DNA from: PSLL01 sp964389705
Lineage (GTDB): Bacteria > Desulfobacterota_D > UBA1144 > Nemesobacterales > CSP1-2
Length of the DNA: 33,244 bases
Direction: 5' to 3'
Assembly: GCA_964389705.1 (NCBI GenBank)
Contig: CAYMEO010000019.1
Coordinates: 1-33,244, forward strand
Position 1 is the stretch's first letter. Every line of letters starts with the position of its first letter. Under the pieces are notes generated by a model. That model did no database searches. It had not been told where the DNA came from and was given only the letters and a program-made list of their open reading frames with translations. Position numbers and translations under genes: made by a program. Below, one piece after another: positions 7,636 to 16,033 of this stretch.

Positions 7636-8497
7636 GCGACGGGTTTTCAGTCCAAAAATCCACTATATTAAACCCGTTATTTATTAGAGTCTTAATTACC
7701 CTTATTTTATCTTCAGAGTGTACAAATAATCTTATGTTCTTCCCATTAATCTCAGCACCCTTTACTCCTAAATTCTCGACGAGTTTAATTGCATACGGAT
7801 CGAGGTTTTCAATTACTATCTCGAGAATCGAGTTAAGTCCGAGCTTATTTCGTAATCCCGGCAGTGTATCAAGTGCCACAAGCTTTCCATAAACGAGTAT
7901 GGCTATCTTATCGGCTAACTCTTCTATATAACTAAGGATATGAGATGAGAGTAGAATCGTCTTTCCTTTTTTCTTCTCCTCTCTGATAAGCCTCTTAAAA
8001 GCTATTCTTCCTTCGGGATCTAAGCTAATTGTAGGCTCGTCAAGGATAAGAATCGGTGGATCGGCTATAATGGCTTGGGCAAGGGCAAGCCTCTGAAGCA
8101 TCCCTCCCGATAAGGTTCGGATATTCTTGTCTCTTTGTTCCAACATACCTACAGTACCTAGAGCTTTCTCCAAATTAGTACCACTTATCCCTCTGAGCGC
8201 ACCATAAAATCCGATAGATTCAAATACGCTTAAGTTTTCATGAAATGATATTCTCTGTGGGACGTATCCAATTCTCTTTTTTACCTCCTTCGGACTCTCA
8301 CTTAATTCAATATTATCAACTACTATTCTTCCGGCACTTGGGTGTATCAACCCAAGAATGGAGTTAAGCAAAGTGGTTTTTCCAGCACCATTTGGACCGA
8401 TTATGGCAAATGTTTCACCTTTTTGTACATCAAAAGAAACCCCCTGCAGGGCCTTTACATCTCCATAGTTTTTCACTAGGTTCTCTATTTTAATCAT
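7589..8497 (-). CDS. nosF: NosF, ABC transporter ATPase
   Basis: The 302-residue ABC ATPase has Walker A GPNGAGKTT (about residues 34-42), the signature LSGGM (about 128-132) followed by LQRLALAQA, and Walker B ILILDEPT (about 150-157). It is the cytoplasmic engine of the NosFY transporter that interacts with NosD. Its ATG overlaps the nosD stop as ATGA, which indicates translational coupling. Confidence 0.92.
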   Translation of the reverse strand: MIKIENLVKNYGDVKALQGVSFDVQKGETFAIIGPNGAGKTTLLNSILGLIHPSAGRIVVDNIELSESPKEVKKRIGYVPQRISFHENLSVFESIGFYGALRGISGTNLEKALGTVGMLEQRDKNIRTLSGGMLQRLALAQAIIADPPILILDEPTISLDPEGRIAFKRLIREEKKKGKTILLSSHILSYIEELADKIAILVYGKLVALDTLPGLRNKLGLNSILEIVIENLDPYAIKLVENLGVKGAEINGKNIRLFVHSEDKIRVIKTLINNGFNIVDFWTENPSLEEIFIKYTEGNFDS

Positions 8498-9798
8498 TTT
8501 GAATACCCCTCGATTCGAACCGGATTCATCAGCGGATATGGATCTTCTATTTCCACGGGATTTAGCACCGGAATAACCCTTTCGGCAAACTCAAGCGCCT
8601 TAAGTCCCGGACTCCCTGAGAAGACTGTAAGATCGGGATAGCGTTTCATTAGGTATGAAAGGAGCTTTACAGGCTTATAGGGAATGTCTCCGATTCCGTC
8701 TCCATTTAAATCATATCCGTTATACCCTCTGTAGTCACTCCAGTAATTACCTGTTGAATCCTTGAAGAATCGGTTTGTTGTTCGCTCTGTATCTGTCATT
8801 ACCTGATATGTGTTATCCAAAAAGTCATTTGCATATAGAATGTTATCGCTAGAGCTAGAGAATAGATCAATTGCCCATCCGTTTTGTGAAAAAATATTCT
8901 TGGTAAACACATCTCTATTTGCATCATCCATGAAAATCCCTACGGTGTTATTAGAGATTATATTTTCCTCGGCAGTGCTATCGGTTAGAGACTTAAGAAG
9001 AATTCCAAATCCGTTTGGACCAATATTATCTTTAAAGTTATTTTTTCTGAGAACGATATTTCTAGAATACATAAGCGCACTTCCGGTTCCATTCCGCTCA
9101 AATATGTTTCCTTCAAATGTATTGCCGTCTGAATACATATAGTGGAGACCGTACCTCACGTTTCTTTCACAGTGGTTATTCATTATAGAGTTGCCAGGTG
9201 AGAACTCCACATATATGCCGTCTCTGTGCTTTATGATATGGTTTCCCTCTATTATGTTATTTGGTGACTTCCAGAGATGAATTCCGTTACCATTCGATTC
9301 CTCTGTTGTGTAATCGGCCCTTCCATATGATGTGTTATTTTTAATCGTATTGCCGCCGGATGCATAAAGATAGATACCAATTAATACATCCTGAAGCTGA
9401 TTGCCTTCGATTATAACCCCTTCTGAATTCACCACCTTTATGCCACTTTCGTCCTTGAGTAGGTCGCTTCCACTTTTTCTTATAATAAAATCCTTAATCA
9501 GGACATTATCTGCCTCGATTCTTACAACATCATCTCGATAGTCGCCGTCGATGACAGATTGATTTTCACCGATGAGTCGTATTTTCTTGTTTATAACTAC
9601 ATTCTCTCTATAAACTCCCCCTTTGACCACTATTGTGTCTCCTTCGGTTGATCTCTGAATGGCTTCCATGATTGAAGAATAGGCCGCTTCTTTCCCTACG
9701 ATGATTTCCTTACCAAAAGATTTCACACACAAGCCGACAGTTGTAATAAAACACACAATTAAGATAATTGCCGTCTTCGTTGCCTTGATTCGAGCCAT
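8494..9798 (-). CDS. nosD: NosD, periplasmic copper-insertion protein
   Basis: The 434-residue protein has an N-terminal signal peptide (hydrophobic residues about 9-28) followed by about twelve parallel beta-helix (CASH/PbH1) repeats. These are rich in N-x-I and G-N-x-I motifs, such as GNTIKNNTSYG and SPNNIIEGNHIIK. This is the NosD fold. NosD binds NosL and the NosFY transporter and is needed for CuZ maturation in NosZ. The start at 9798 lies 40 bases inside the preceding nosB-like gene; the stop is coupled to nosF. Confidence 0.93.
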   Translation of the reverse strand: MARIKATKTAIILIVCFITTVGLCVKSFGKEIIVGKEAAYSSIMEAIQRSTEGDTIVVKGGVYRENVVINKKIRLIGENQSVIDGDYRDDVVRIEADNVLIKDFIIRKSGSDLLKDESGIKVVNSEGVIIEGNQLQDVLIGIYLYASGGNTIKNNTSYGRADYTTEESNGNGIHLWKSPNNIIEGNHIIKHRDGIYVEFSPGNSIMNNHCERNVRYGLHYMYSDGNTFEGNIFERNGTGSALMYSRNIVLRKNNFKDNIGPNGFGILLKSLTDSTAEENIISNNTVGIFMDDANRDVFTKNIFSQNGWAIDLFSSSSDNILYANDFLDNTYQVMTDTERTTNRFFKDSTGNYWSDYRGYNGYDLNGDGIGDIPYKPVKLLSYLMKRYPDLTVFSGSPGLKALEFAERVIPVLNPVEIEDPYPLMNPVRIEGYSK

Positions 9799-10424
9799 AG
9801 TACCACCGGTCCAAGGATTGCCGCAAATCCCATAAGTATCGCGCCAGAGCCTGGAAGGCTTATAACCTTAAAATTTGCAAGCTGCTTCCATCCAATAAGA
9901 GGCGGCATATATGGGTCTATTTTTATAGCGGCCTCCGGATTAAGGTTATGCCCATACTCATAAAGCCATCTGTAAAAATCCCCAATCATAAGGAAACCAA
10001 ATAATATAAATAAAACCCATCCTGCCGTAGCAAAATGCCATTTCCCTAAGATTGCTGATAGAAGTGCGAGTATACTGAAGGCAATAATGGCTAAAGGAAG
10101 CCATCGAAACTCCTTGAATTCATCAGGTTTTATCTCGTGCATCCCTATATAGTGGTTAAGACCATTAATCATTCTGGGAGTATTACTCGTCATACCAGTT
10201 TCCGGGTTATATTCCGTCAGCTTGTTCGCATATATAGACATCTTTATTCCTAACGGATACTGAGGAGCTACGAGTCTTATTGTCCATATAGGAAGAAATA
10301 TCGCCGGGATAATTAAAAGGGCCGCAATAAGAATAAGGATTCGCCCTCGCTTTGATAGGCGAATGGGAATTTCATAGCTTTTGCCTGTACGATTATCAAT
10401 AACGGTTAATGTCTCCTTAGCCAT
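9759..10424 (-). CDS. nosB: NosB-like four-helix membrane protein
   Basis: The 221-residue protein has four transmembrane segments, around residues 29-50, 110-125, 130-152 and 195-212. A long extracytoplasmic loop between helices 1 and 2 contains LNHYIGMHEIKPDEF. A membrane protein immediately after a Sec-type nosZ and before nosD is the position of NosB in clade II nos clusters, as described for Wolinella. I assign it on position, length and topology. Its role is unresolved; it is thought to be needed for N2O respiration. It overlaps nosD by 40 bases. Confidence 0.7.
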   Translation of the reverse strand: MAKETLTVIDNRTGKSYEIPIRLSKRGRILILIAALLIIPAIFLPIWTIRLVAPQYPLGIKMSIYANKLTEYNPETGMTSNTPRMINGLNHYIGMHEIKPDEFKEFRWLPLAIIAFSILALLSAILGKWHFATAGWVLFILFGFLMIGDFYRWLYEYGHNLNPEAAIKIDPYMPPLIGWKQLANFKVISLPGSGAILMGFAAILGPVVLWLESRQRRRQLS

Positions 10425-10484
10425 GGCATTATCCCAACTTTAGAAAGAGGATGAATTATCTTTAATACCTCAAATTACAAAGAA

Positions 10485-10510
10485 GGGGAAGGACAAGCAA
10501 TGCCTCTCCC
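10485..10510 (-). other. imperfect hairpin between nosZ and nosB
   Basis: GGGGAAGG (10485-10492) and CCTCTCCC (10503-10510) can pair with one mismatch and one G-U in the 94-base gap between nosZ and nosB. On the transcribed minus strand only TTCTTTG follows. I read it as a possible message-stabilising or processing hairpin rather than a strong terminator. Confidence 0.3.
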
Positions 10511-10518
10511 TTTTTCTT

Positions 10519-12354
10519 TTAGTTTTTACTGAGAGAGCCTTTAGCGGCTACCTCAATATACCCCTGCATCTCCTGGTGAAGCGCTGAGCAGAAGTTTGTG
10601 CAGTAAAACGGATATATACCCGGCTTTTGAGGTATCCATTCAACTGTTTTTGTCTCACCTGGATCAACCTGCATATCTACACTGGAAAAACTGATGCCGA
10701 ACCCGTGGGTAATATCTACGTCTTGTTCCAGATTAGTTACATGGAAGTAAACGGTATCGCCCTCCTGAACTTTAATAATATCCGGGGTAAAATGACTCCT
10801 TATTGCAATCATATAGACATCCACCCTATTACCGTTTCGCTCCACACGGGTTTTGTCTGCGCTCTTAGTTGCATAAGGATTGTTGTTTTGATCAAGCGGG
10901 TACACAAGCTCCGGCTTTATGAGGGAGGCATCAATTATCTGAGCATAATGGGGCTCTACCTGAGTTGGGAAATCAAGCAGCATCTCCATCTTTTTGCCGG
11001 ATATATCAATAAGCTGTGCGCTCTCTGGATGTGAAGGACCTACAGGCAGATACCTCCCCTTGGCAATCTTATTCAAGGCAAGGAGAAACTTACCCCTTGG
11101 CTTGACCGTATCTCCATGGACGGCGGCAAGGTGACCGATGTTGTAATAAACTGGTATCTTATCCACTACTTCCCATGTCCCTAGTTTCCACTTGGCAATT
11201 GCTGAGTCTACAAAAAGGGATGTATAGGCATACCCCTGGTCATCAAATTGAGTGTGAAGCGGACCGAGACCCACTGGAACCTCTGCAACTCTGACAGATT
11301 CATATTTTAGGATTGGTATTCCCATAGCATCTCCGTCAAAATCGCCCTTTTTGATGGCTTCCCGCATCTTTTCAAAACTATGTACGCAAGCTACTGCGGC
11401 AAGCTTTCCGCCGCCGACTATATATCTTCCATCCGGAGAAACATCGGCTCCGTGCGGGCTCTTAGGTGTGGGCAGAAAATAGACAATACCTTTTACCTCT
11501 CTTGGATCAATGACTTTAACGCCGTTTATCTCTTTGTATTTTCCCTGTTTAATCGCCTCTTCCGCCGCTTTCCAGTTTACAGCGGCTATGAAGTCTCTGT
11601 CTTTCTGTGAGGCTTCGACCTCTAGGTTCTTGTATGCCTCTTCTGTGTTGTATGAGCTGAAGAATGCCCATCCGTAGCTCACCAGTTTACCAGCATCACC
11701 TAGATCATAATCAAATGGGGGCATCAGGATTTGAAAGGCGTTCTGCATGTGTCCTGTGTCTTTATCCACACTCACAAAAGCTATTACTCCATTGAAATTT
11801 TCTTTGTAGCTTTCTACTGGAACATCACGATTCGGTACGGGGACAGAGAACCTAGTTGCGCCAATCAGATACTCCGTATTGGGCGTGACAAATGGGCTTG
11901 CGTGGTTCCCAGCAACATTAGGAATTTGGATTATCTCTTCTGTACGGAACGTCTTCAGATTTATACGGGCTATACGAGCGTTTGGATTGTCATTTATAAA
12001 CAGCCATCTGCCGTCATAATCGCCGTTAGTCTCTGAGAGTGCTGGGTGATGAGCATCCCCCCACGTATATCCTCCCATTATCTTTTTGCTCTCTTCGTCA
12101 ACCCCCCATCCTATAGCCATATCAGGGGCAAAAACGGGTATCTGTCTCAGTAGCCTTCCTGAAGGAAGCCCGAATACCTGTACCTGACCCGAGTGACCGC
12201 CGGAGAGAAAAGCATAATAACTATCATACTTCCCGGGCGGTATATAAACCTTTTCAGCCGGGCTTTCCTTTCCTTTGCAAGCAAAGAAAAGACCAGTTAA
12301 AGCAAATAAGAGGAAAAAAAACAAAAATCCCTTTCCGTAGTTTATGAGTCTCAT
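10519..12354 (-). CDS. nosZ: nitrous oxide reductase, Sec-dependent (clade II type)
   Basis: The enzyme reduces N2O to N2 in the periplasm. The 611-residue protein begins with a hydrophobic Sec signal, not a twin-arginine one, and Cys26 in FFACKG could be lipidated. The beta-propeller supplies seven candidate CuZ histidines: His102/103 (DAHHP), His151 (GNHAS), His301 (PHG), His367 (LHT), His408 (GHLA) and His469 (EPHY). The C-terminal cupredoxin has the CuA loop YCTNFCSALHQEM (Cys585, Cys589, His593, Met596) with Asn588 where clade I enzymes have Trp, plus His550. All expected ligands are present and length is normal. GGAGG precedes the ATG. It lies 28 bases after the cytochrome c gene and is expressed from the sigma-54-type promoter at 12897-12912. 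Confidence 0.97.
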   Translation of the reverse strand: MRLINYGKGFLFFFLLFALTGLFFACKGKESPAEKVYIPPGKYDSYYAFLSGGHSGQVQVFGLPSGRLLRQIPVFAPDMAIGWGVDEESKKIMGGYTWGDAHHPALSETNGDYDGRWLFINDNPNARIARINLKTFRTEEIIQIPNVAGNHASPFVTPNTEYLIGATRFSVPVPNRDVPVESYKENFNGVIAFVSVDKDTGHMQNAFQILMPPFDYDLGDAGKLVSYGWAFFSSYNTEEAYKNLEVEASQKDRDFIAAVNWKAAEEAIKQGKYKEINGVKVIDPREVKGIVYFLPTPKSPHGADVSPDGRYIVGGGKLAAVACVHSFEKMREAIKKGDFDGDAMGIPILKYESVRVAEVPVGLGPLHTQFDDQGYAYTSLFVDSAIAKWKLGTWEVVDKIPVYYNIGHLAAVHGDTVKPRGKFLLALNKIAKGRYLPVGPSHPESAQLIDISGKKMEMLLDFPTQVEPHYAQIIDASLIKPELVYPLDQNNNPYATKSADKTRVERNGNRVDVYMIAIRSHFTPDIIKVQEGDTVYFHVTNLEQDVDITHGFGISFSSVDMQVDPGETKTVEWIPQKPGIYPFYCTNFCSALHQEMQGYIEVAAKGSLSKN

Positions 12355-12382
12355 TTTATTTACCTCCTTTTTTACAAAGGAT

Positions 12383-12865
12383 TTATTTTTGTTCTCTATG
12401 TTCGGATTCTTTCTTTGTTTCGGAATCCTTTTCTCTAAGATACATAATGACTGCCTCTGCCTGTTCCCTTGTGAGATTTTGGTTAGGCATCCTTACAAGA
12501 TAAGTCGCTAAGAGTTCCCTAGCTATTGGATCCCTCTCCAGCATCACTTCGGGATGGAGAATCCAGTTTTGGATCCATTCAAGGCTCCGTCTTTTTGTAA
12601 CCCCCGCAAGATCCGGACCTGTGAGCCTCCCTTTTCCAATTGTGTGGCATCCTGAGCACCCCTTGGTCTTGAATATCTCTTCTCCTTTCTCCGCAAGCTC
12701 ATGATTAATCGGAAGGAGCGCTTTTGTTTTGTCTTGTTCCGTTTGAATTATCTCCTTTTTTGTTTCATAAACCTTTGATCTTGATTCTTCCTGTTCCTTG
12801 CCTTTACACGATACAAGCATCAATAGAAAACCCACCAAAGCCATTGTTGAGATTCTTCTTCCCAT
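12383..12865 (-). CDS. monoheme c-type cytochrome lipoprotein
   Basis: The 160-residue protein has a lipoprotein signal (LMLVSC, Cys20), a charged linker of about 35 residues and a small class I cytochrome domain. That domain has heme motif CSGCH (residues 70-74) and a likely axial Met126 in RMPNQ. It is the first gene of the nos operon, directly before nosZ. It is probably the membrane-tethered periplasmic electron donor to NosZ, a role cytochromes play in clade II clusters. A strong GGAGG site precedes the ATG. A sigma-54-type promoter lies 32 bases upstream of the start codon. Confidence 0.88.
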   Translation of the reverse strand: MGRRISTMALVGFLLMLVSCKGKEQEESRSKVYETKKEIIQTEQDKTKALLPINHELAEKGEEIFKTKGCSGCHTIGKGRLTGPDLAGVTKRRSLEWIQNWILHPEVMLERDPIARELLATYLVRMPNQNLTREQAEAVIMYLREKDSETKKESEHREQK

Positions 12866-12896
12866 CTCTTACCTCCTTTTCGGTTAGTTCTGGTAT

Positions 12897-12912
12897 CGCA
12901 ACATGTATACCA
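12897..12912 (-). promoter_or_regulatory. sigma-54 (RpoN) promoter of the nos operon
   Basis: Read on the minus strand, TGGTATACATGTTGCG has the invariant GG and GC ten bases apart, with TTGC intact in the -12 block. The predicted start is near 12886, leaving about 20 bases before the cytochrome c ATG. I found no convincing -35/-10 pair or FNR box (TTGAT-N4-ATCAA) in this gap. Confidence 0.75.
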
Positions 12913-12963
12913 ATTGATAAGACTTTGTAATCGTTGACTTCTATTAATCTAAGAGTGTGTAAG

Positions 12964-12982
12964 ATGTCAGAGAATCGGACAT
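12964..12982 (-). promoter_or_regulatory. activator site (UAS) of the nos operon
   Basis: The minus-strand sequence ATGTCCGATTCTCTGACAT is an inverted repeat ATGTC-N9-GACAT. Its centre is about 87 bases upstream of the predicted sigma-54 start. The arms and spacing match those upstream of the USP and hsp20 operons. Confidence 0.65.
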
Positions 12983-13053
12983 TAAACTAATAAAAACAGA
13001 AAGCAGTATACAACTATGGGTGTGTTCCTCTCTCACTCTTATTAAATAACTCC

Positions 13054-13587
13054 CTAGCTAAGCATCACAGCACAGGTAATTACCAAAATCCCCAAAATGA
13101 CATTTACCCTTGCAAGCCATGACACAAATCTCCGGTACTTCTTTATTCTTTGAAGGGATTCGGGATTTGATACACCAACACTCATAATATCAACCATTTT
13201 AGGCCCCAAAAAGAAATCATGTATAGCGCTTAAAACCAACATAATAAGAACGAGCACTACTTTTACTGTGAGTATCGTTCCAAAATTGGATAAGAAAATT
13301 TTGCCAGTTGAGATCATCTCTGTTGTAACACCATGATTTATTGCGTTAATCACCCCGGTTATCAATAAAACCGATACGGCTATCCAGCTTATTCTCCGAA
13401 ACCTCCTGGCGGTATCAGAAAGTAGTTCAATGCGTTTTTCAAGTGGTTCCAGTTTTCTTAGCGTCGGAACCGCGACGAGTGCTATAAAAAACATCCCCCC
13501 TAACCATATAAAGGCCGCGAGAACGTGAATTACAATAATTGAGATGCGAAAAAAATACATTGCTGTTTTGTGAAACCCTTTATCCAA
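13054..13587 (-). CDS. CopD-family four-helix membrane protein
   Basis: The 177-residue protein has four transmembrane segments (about residues 14-37, 70-90, 107-127, 158-176). In helix 1 HVLAAFIWLGGMFF is the characteristic H-x(4)-W-x-GG pattern of CopD/DUF2269-like membrane proteins, and HDFFLGP follows helix 3. Such proteins are linked to copper handling or heme binding in the membrane. Two bases separate it from the preceding gene, and both follow nirK, a copper enzyme; a role in copper supply is an inference from position. Confidence 0.7.
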   Translation of the reverse strand: MDKGFHKTAMYFFRISIIVIHVLAAFIWLGGMFFIALVAVPTLRKLEPLEKRIELLSDTARRFRRISWIAVSVLLITGVINAINHGVTTEMISTGKIFLSNFGTILTVKVVLVLIMLVLSAIHDFFLGPKMVDIMSVGVSNPESLQRIKKYRRFVSWLARVNVILGILVITCAVMLS

Positions 13588-13589
13588 AA

Positions 13590-14018
13590 CTACTTCCCGG
13601 TATTTAAACGAATTCTTCTAAAACACTCGTATTGATATTCCTCATGTTTAACCAATCTTCTAAAAAGCCCCGGGTTTGCTGCACCAAATCTCTTTTCCTG
13701 GTCTTTAAGAACATCTATAAACTTTTTGAAAAACCCTATATTTACCCTTAGAAACAAGGCCTTGGGAATAAGGAAGGAGAGTAAAGCTAAAACAAAAGCG
13801 AAAAAAGCTAGTATAGATCTGTCCTCTATATTTACGTTATATTTTTTAAGTTCATCTTTAATAAGGACCGCTTGTTCTTTCTCCCGTTCTGAAAGCTCTT
13901 TAAACTGTGCTTTTAATCTTCTATCAAAGAAAAACCTTTCGAGCCACATATACCAGACCTGGCCAAAGTACTCTCCCCAGTAGTCCTTCTTTAAAGTCTC
14001 GATAAGCTCCTTTTCCAT
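13590..14018 (-). CDS. hypothetical helical protein with a central hydrophobic segment
   Basis: The 142-residue protein has an N-terminal helical part rich in Glu, Tyr and Trp (GEYFGQVWYMWLERFFFDRR), a hydrophobic helix (about residues 68-88), and a C-terminal helix with KHEEYQYECF. The Glu/Tyr/His pattern in paired helices recalls ferritin-like di-iron proteins, but I cannot place the full ligand set, so the family is not claimed. It sits between nirK and the CopD-like gene in what is clearly one transcription unit. Confidence 0.7.
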   Translation of the reverse strand: MEKELIETLKKDYWGEYFGQVWYMWLERFFFDRRLKAQFKELSEREKEQAVLIKDELKKYNVNIEDRSILAFFAFVLALLSFLIPKALFLRVNIGFFKKFIDVLKDQEKRFGAANPGLFRRLVKHEEYQYECFRRIRLNTGK

Positions 14019-14030
14019 CAGTGTTCGGTG

Positions 14031-15440
14031 TTATTGTGCTTTTCCCTCGTGGAATACAGCAGGATTTGGTGGCCCTTCGACTATCAGAAAACCCATCAGG
14101 CCACGTTCCATCCGTGAGATAGCATGATCTACCAAGATATAACGACCCGGAACCTCTAGTTTGAACTCTACTATTACGGCCCCACCAGGTGGAACTACTG
14201 TGGTCTGTACATTGGTAAGGGGTGCGGAAGTAAGAGAAGCCTGATTATAGACTCTGTCGAAAATCTCCCCAATCATATGGAGAGATGATGTAAGGTTTGG
14301 TCCTCCAACACCAAAGAAAATACGCACGGTCTCACCAACCTTTGCCTTTAGAGGATGTTCCTGAGTAAGTGCTCCTATTGCCCCATTAAAAACAAGGTAC
14401 TCCGGCGTTTCAGCCAAGAGTTTTTCTACACTGAACTCCTGGTGGCCCCGATGTCCAAACGGCTCTTTGGTGTAGAGTTCTCCCTGCATCACATAGAACT
14501 CTCGATCTACGGGGGGTAACCCTCCTTCGAGTTCCACGAGGATTAATCCGTACATCCCGTTGCTTATATGATTTGCCACCATAGGTGTCGCACAGTGGTA
14601 AACGAAGAGCCCAGGATTTAGAGCCTTAAATGTGAATACCTTCTCATCCCCGGGTGATACTTGTGTAAACACAGTACCCCCACCTGGGCCTGTCACTGCA
14701 TGGAAGTCCACAGAGTGAAGCATCACGCTGTTTTTATTATTTCTAATGTGAACCTCTACAGTATCGCCCACGCGGATACGGATAAATGGACCCGGAACCT
14801 TACCATTAAATGTCCAGTACGTATAGGTTGCCCCGTCTGATAGCTTTCCCTCTGTTTCTACAGTCTCAAGGTCTACCCTAACCAGCTTCGGTGAGCGTTT
14901 CTCTATAGGTGGCGGTATATCCGCAGGATCCCTAGAGATACTCACCGCCAGCGGTGGTGTAATCGCTATTTCTCTTTTGACGAGAATCTTCCCTTCCATT
15001 CCTGCCTCACGGTGCCCGGGAAGGGTGCAATAGTATATGAATTCTCCTTCCTTACCAGCACGAAAAACAATTACACTGCTTGCCCCCTTTCCAACCACAT
15101 GGTCTGAAACCACATTGAAATCAGGAAATGCAATATTATGCTCAGCCCCCTCGCCATTAATCAGGATTATTTGAACCACATCCCCTAACTTTACTTGTAA
15201 ATCCGGATTACTCTTTCCATCAATAGTTCCACCCTTACCGATGAAGGCAAGGCGTCCCTCAGCGATACCGGTCTGTAGAATAAAGGTGACATTGGGAACA
15301 AGGACAGTAGAGCTTTTCTCCTTTTCAATTTCATAGTTTGATACCTTCGGACTACCAGATACGGCAATTAAGAAAACTCCAAGAAGTCCGATAAACACAA
15401 ATAGAAGAATCCGAATTTCCTTTTTATTCTTTTTCATCAT
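14031..15440 (-). CDS. nirK: copper nitrite reductase with fused N-terminal cupredoxin
   Basis: The enzyme reduces nitrite to NO in the periplasm. The 469-residue protein has a signal or anchor (residues 8-28) and an extra cupredoxin (about 45-155) with type 1 copper ligands His101, Cys138, His143, Met148. The two-domain NirK core follows. Core type 1 ligands are His242, Cys283, His291, Met296; type 2 ligands are His247, His282, His388; the catalytic pair is Asp245 (SVDFHA) and His362. The loop ATPMVAN between Cys283 and His291 is short, as in AniA-type enzymes. A similar N-terminal cupredoxin is known in Hyphomicrobium denitrificans NirK. It lies downstream of hemerythrin and RIC genes. Everything needed for activity is present. 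Confidence 0.96.
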   Translation of the reverse strand: MMKKNKKEIRILLFVFIGLLGVFLIAVSGSPKVSNYEIEKEKSSTVLVPNVTFILQTGIAEGRLAFIGKGGTIDGKSNPDLQVKLGDVVQIILINGEGAEHNIAFPDFNVVSDHVVGKGASSVIVFRAGKEGEFIYYCTLPGHREAGMEGKILVKREIAITPPLAVSISRDPADIPPPIEKRSPKLVRVDLETVETEGKLSDGATYTYWTFNGKVPGPFIRIRVGDTVEVHIRNNKNSVMLHSVDFHAVTGPGGGTVFTQVSPGDEKVFTFKALNPGLFVYHCATPMVANHISNGMYGLILVELEGGLPPVDREFYVMQGELYTKEPFGHRGHQEFSVEKLLAETPEYLVFNGAIGALTQEHPLKAKVGETVRIFFGVGGPNLTSSLHMIGEIFDRVYNQASLTSAPLTNVQTTVVPPGGAVIVEFKLEVPGRYILVDHAISRMERGLMGFLIVEGPPNPAVFHEGKAQ

Positions 15441-15517
15441 TGTGCCCTCTACAATAATACGCCATTTAAAAAGATTCGGCGCGCGTAATCCACTACAAGA
15501 ACGAGCACAAATCTAAT

Positions 15518-16000
15518 TTAGCTAGATATCATCTTCCATTGTGTCAACGGCTGCGATTGAGTACGAACATGGTCCAGATAATCTGCTAGCTTGGTCTTCT
15601 GTCGATCTGAAAAACGCTCAATAATTATAGAAAGACCATCGCAACTAGTCACATGCATAAATAAACCAACAAGCTTCTTGAGTACCTCTTCTCTATGTGC
15701 TGAAAGCCAAGCCTCATCACCAATGTATTTTTTGAAGTTATACAATACTTCCACAGCCTCTTGATGTTCGCTAAGAAGGTTCTGGATGTTTTCCTGGCCT
15801 AGATATTCGGTAAGCATTGGATATAATGCCTCTTCCTCAACGCGAAAGTGAGGCCCCATGATGCTATCTAATCTCTCTACTATTTCTGATGCTTGCTTTG
15901 TGTCTATTTTCCGAATTGCCTCCCTCAGTGCCAGTAGTCCATCTAGGATCCGCTGGTGTTCTTGCTTGAATGCCTTGATAAATTTCTCTTGAATGTTCAT
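15518..16000 (-). CDS. hemerythrin HHE-domain protein
   Basis: The 160-residue cytoplasmic four-helix protein has the hemerythrin iron-ligand pattern His15 (QEHQ), His51 and Glu55 (HFRVEEE), His79 (SEHQ) and His116. Such di-iron proteins bind O2 or NO. It lies between the RIC gene and nirK, in a cluster of NO-related genes, so NO binding or protection is the likely role (inference). GGGGAGG precedes the ATG. Confidence 0.85.
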   Translation of the reverse strand: MNIQEKFIKAFKQEHQRILDGLLALREAIRKIDTKQASEIVERLDSIMGPHFRVEEEALYPMLTEYLGQENIQNLLSEHQEAVEVLYNFKKYIGDEAWLSAHREEVLKKLVGLFMHVTSCDGLSIIIERFSDRQKTKLADYLDHVRTQSQPLTQWKMISS

Positions 16001-16033
16001 ACAACCACCTCCCCAATAAAAGTTAATCTTTTT

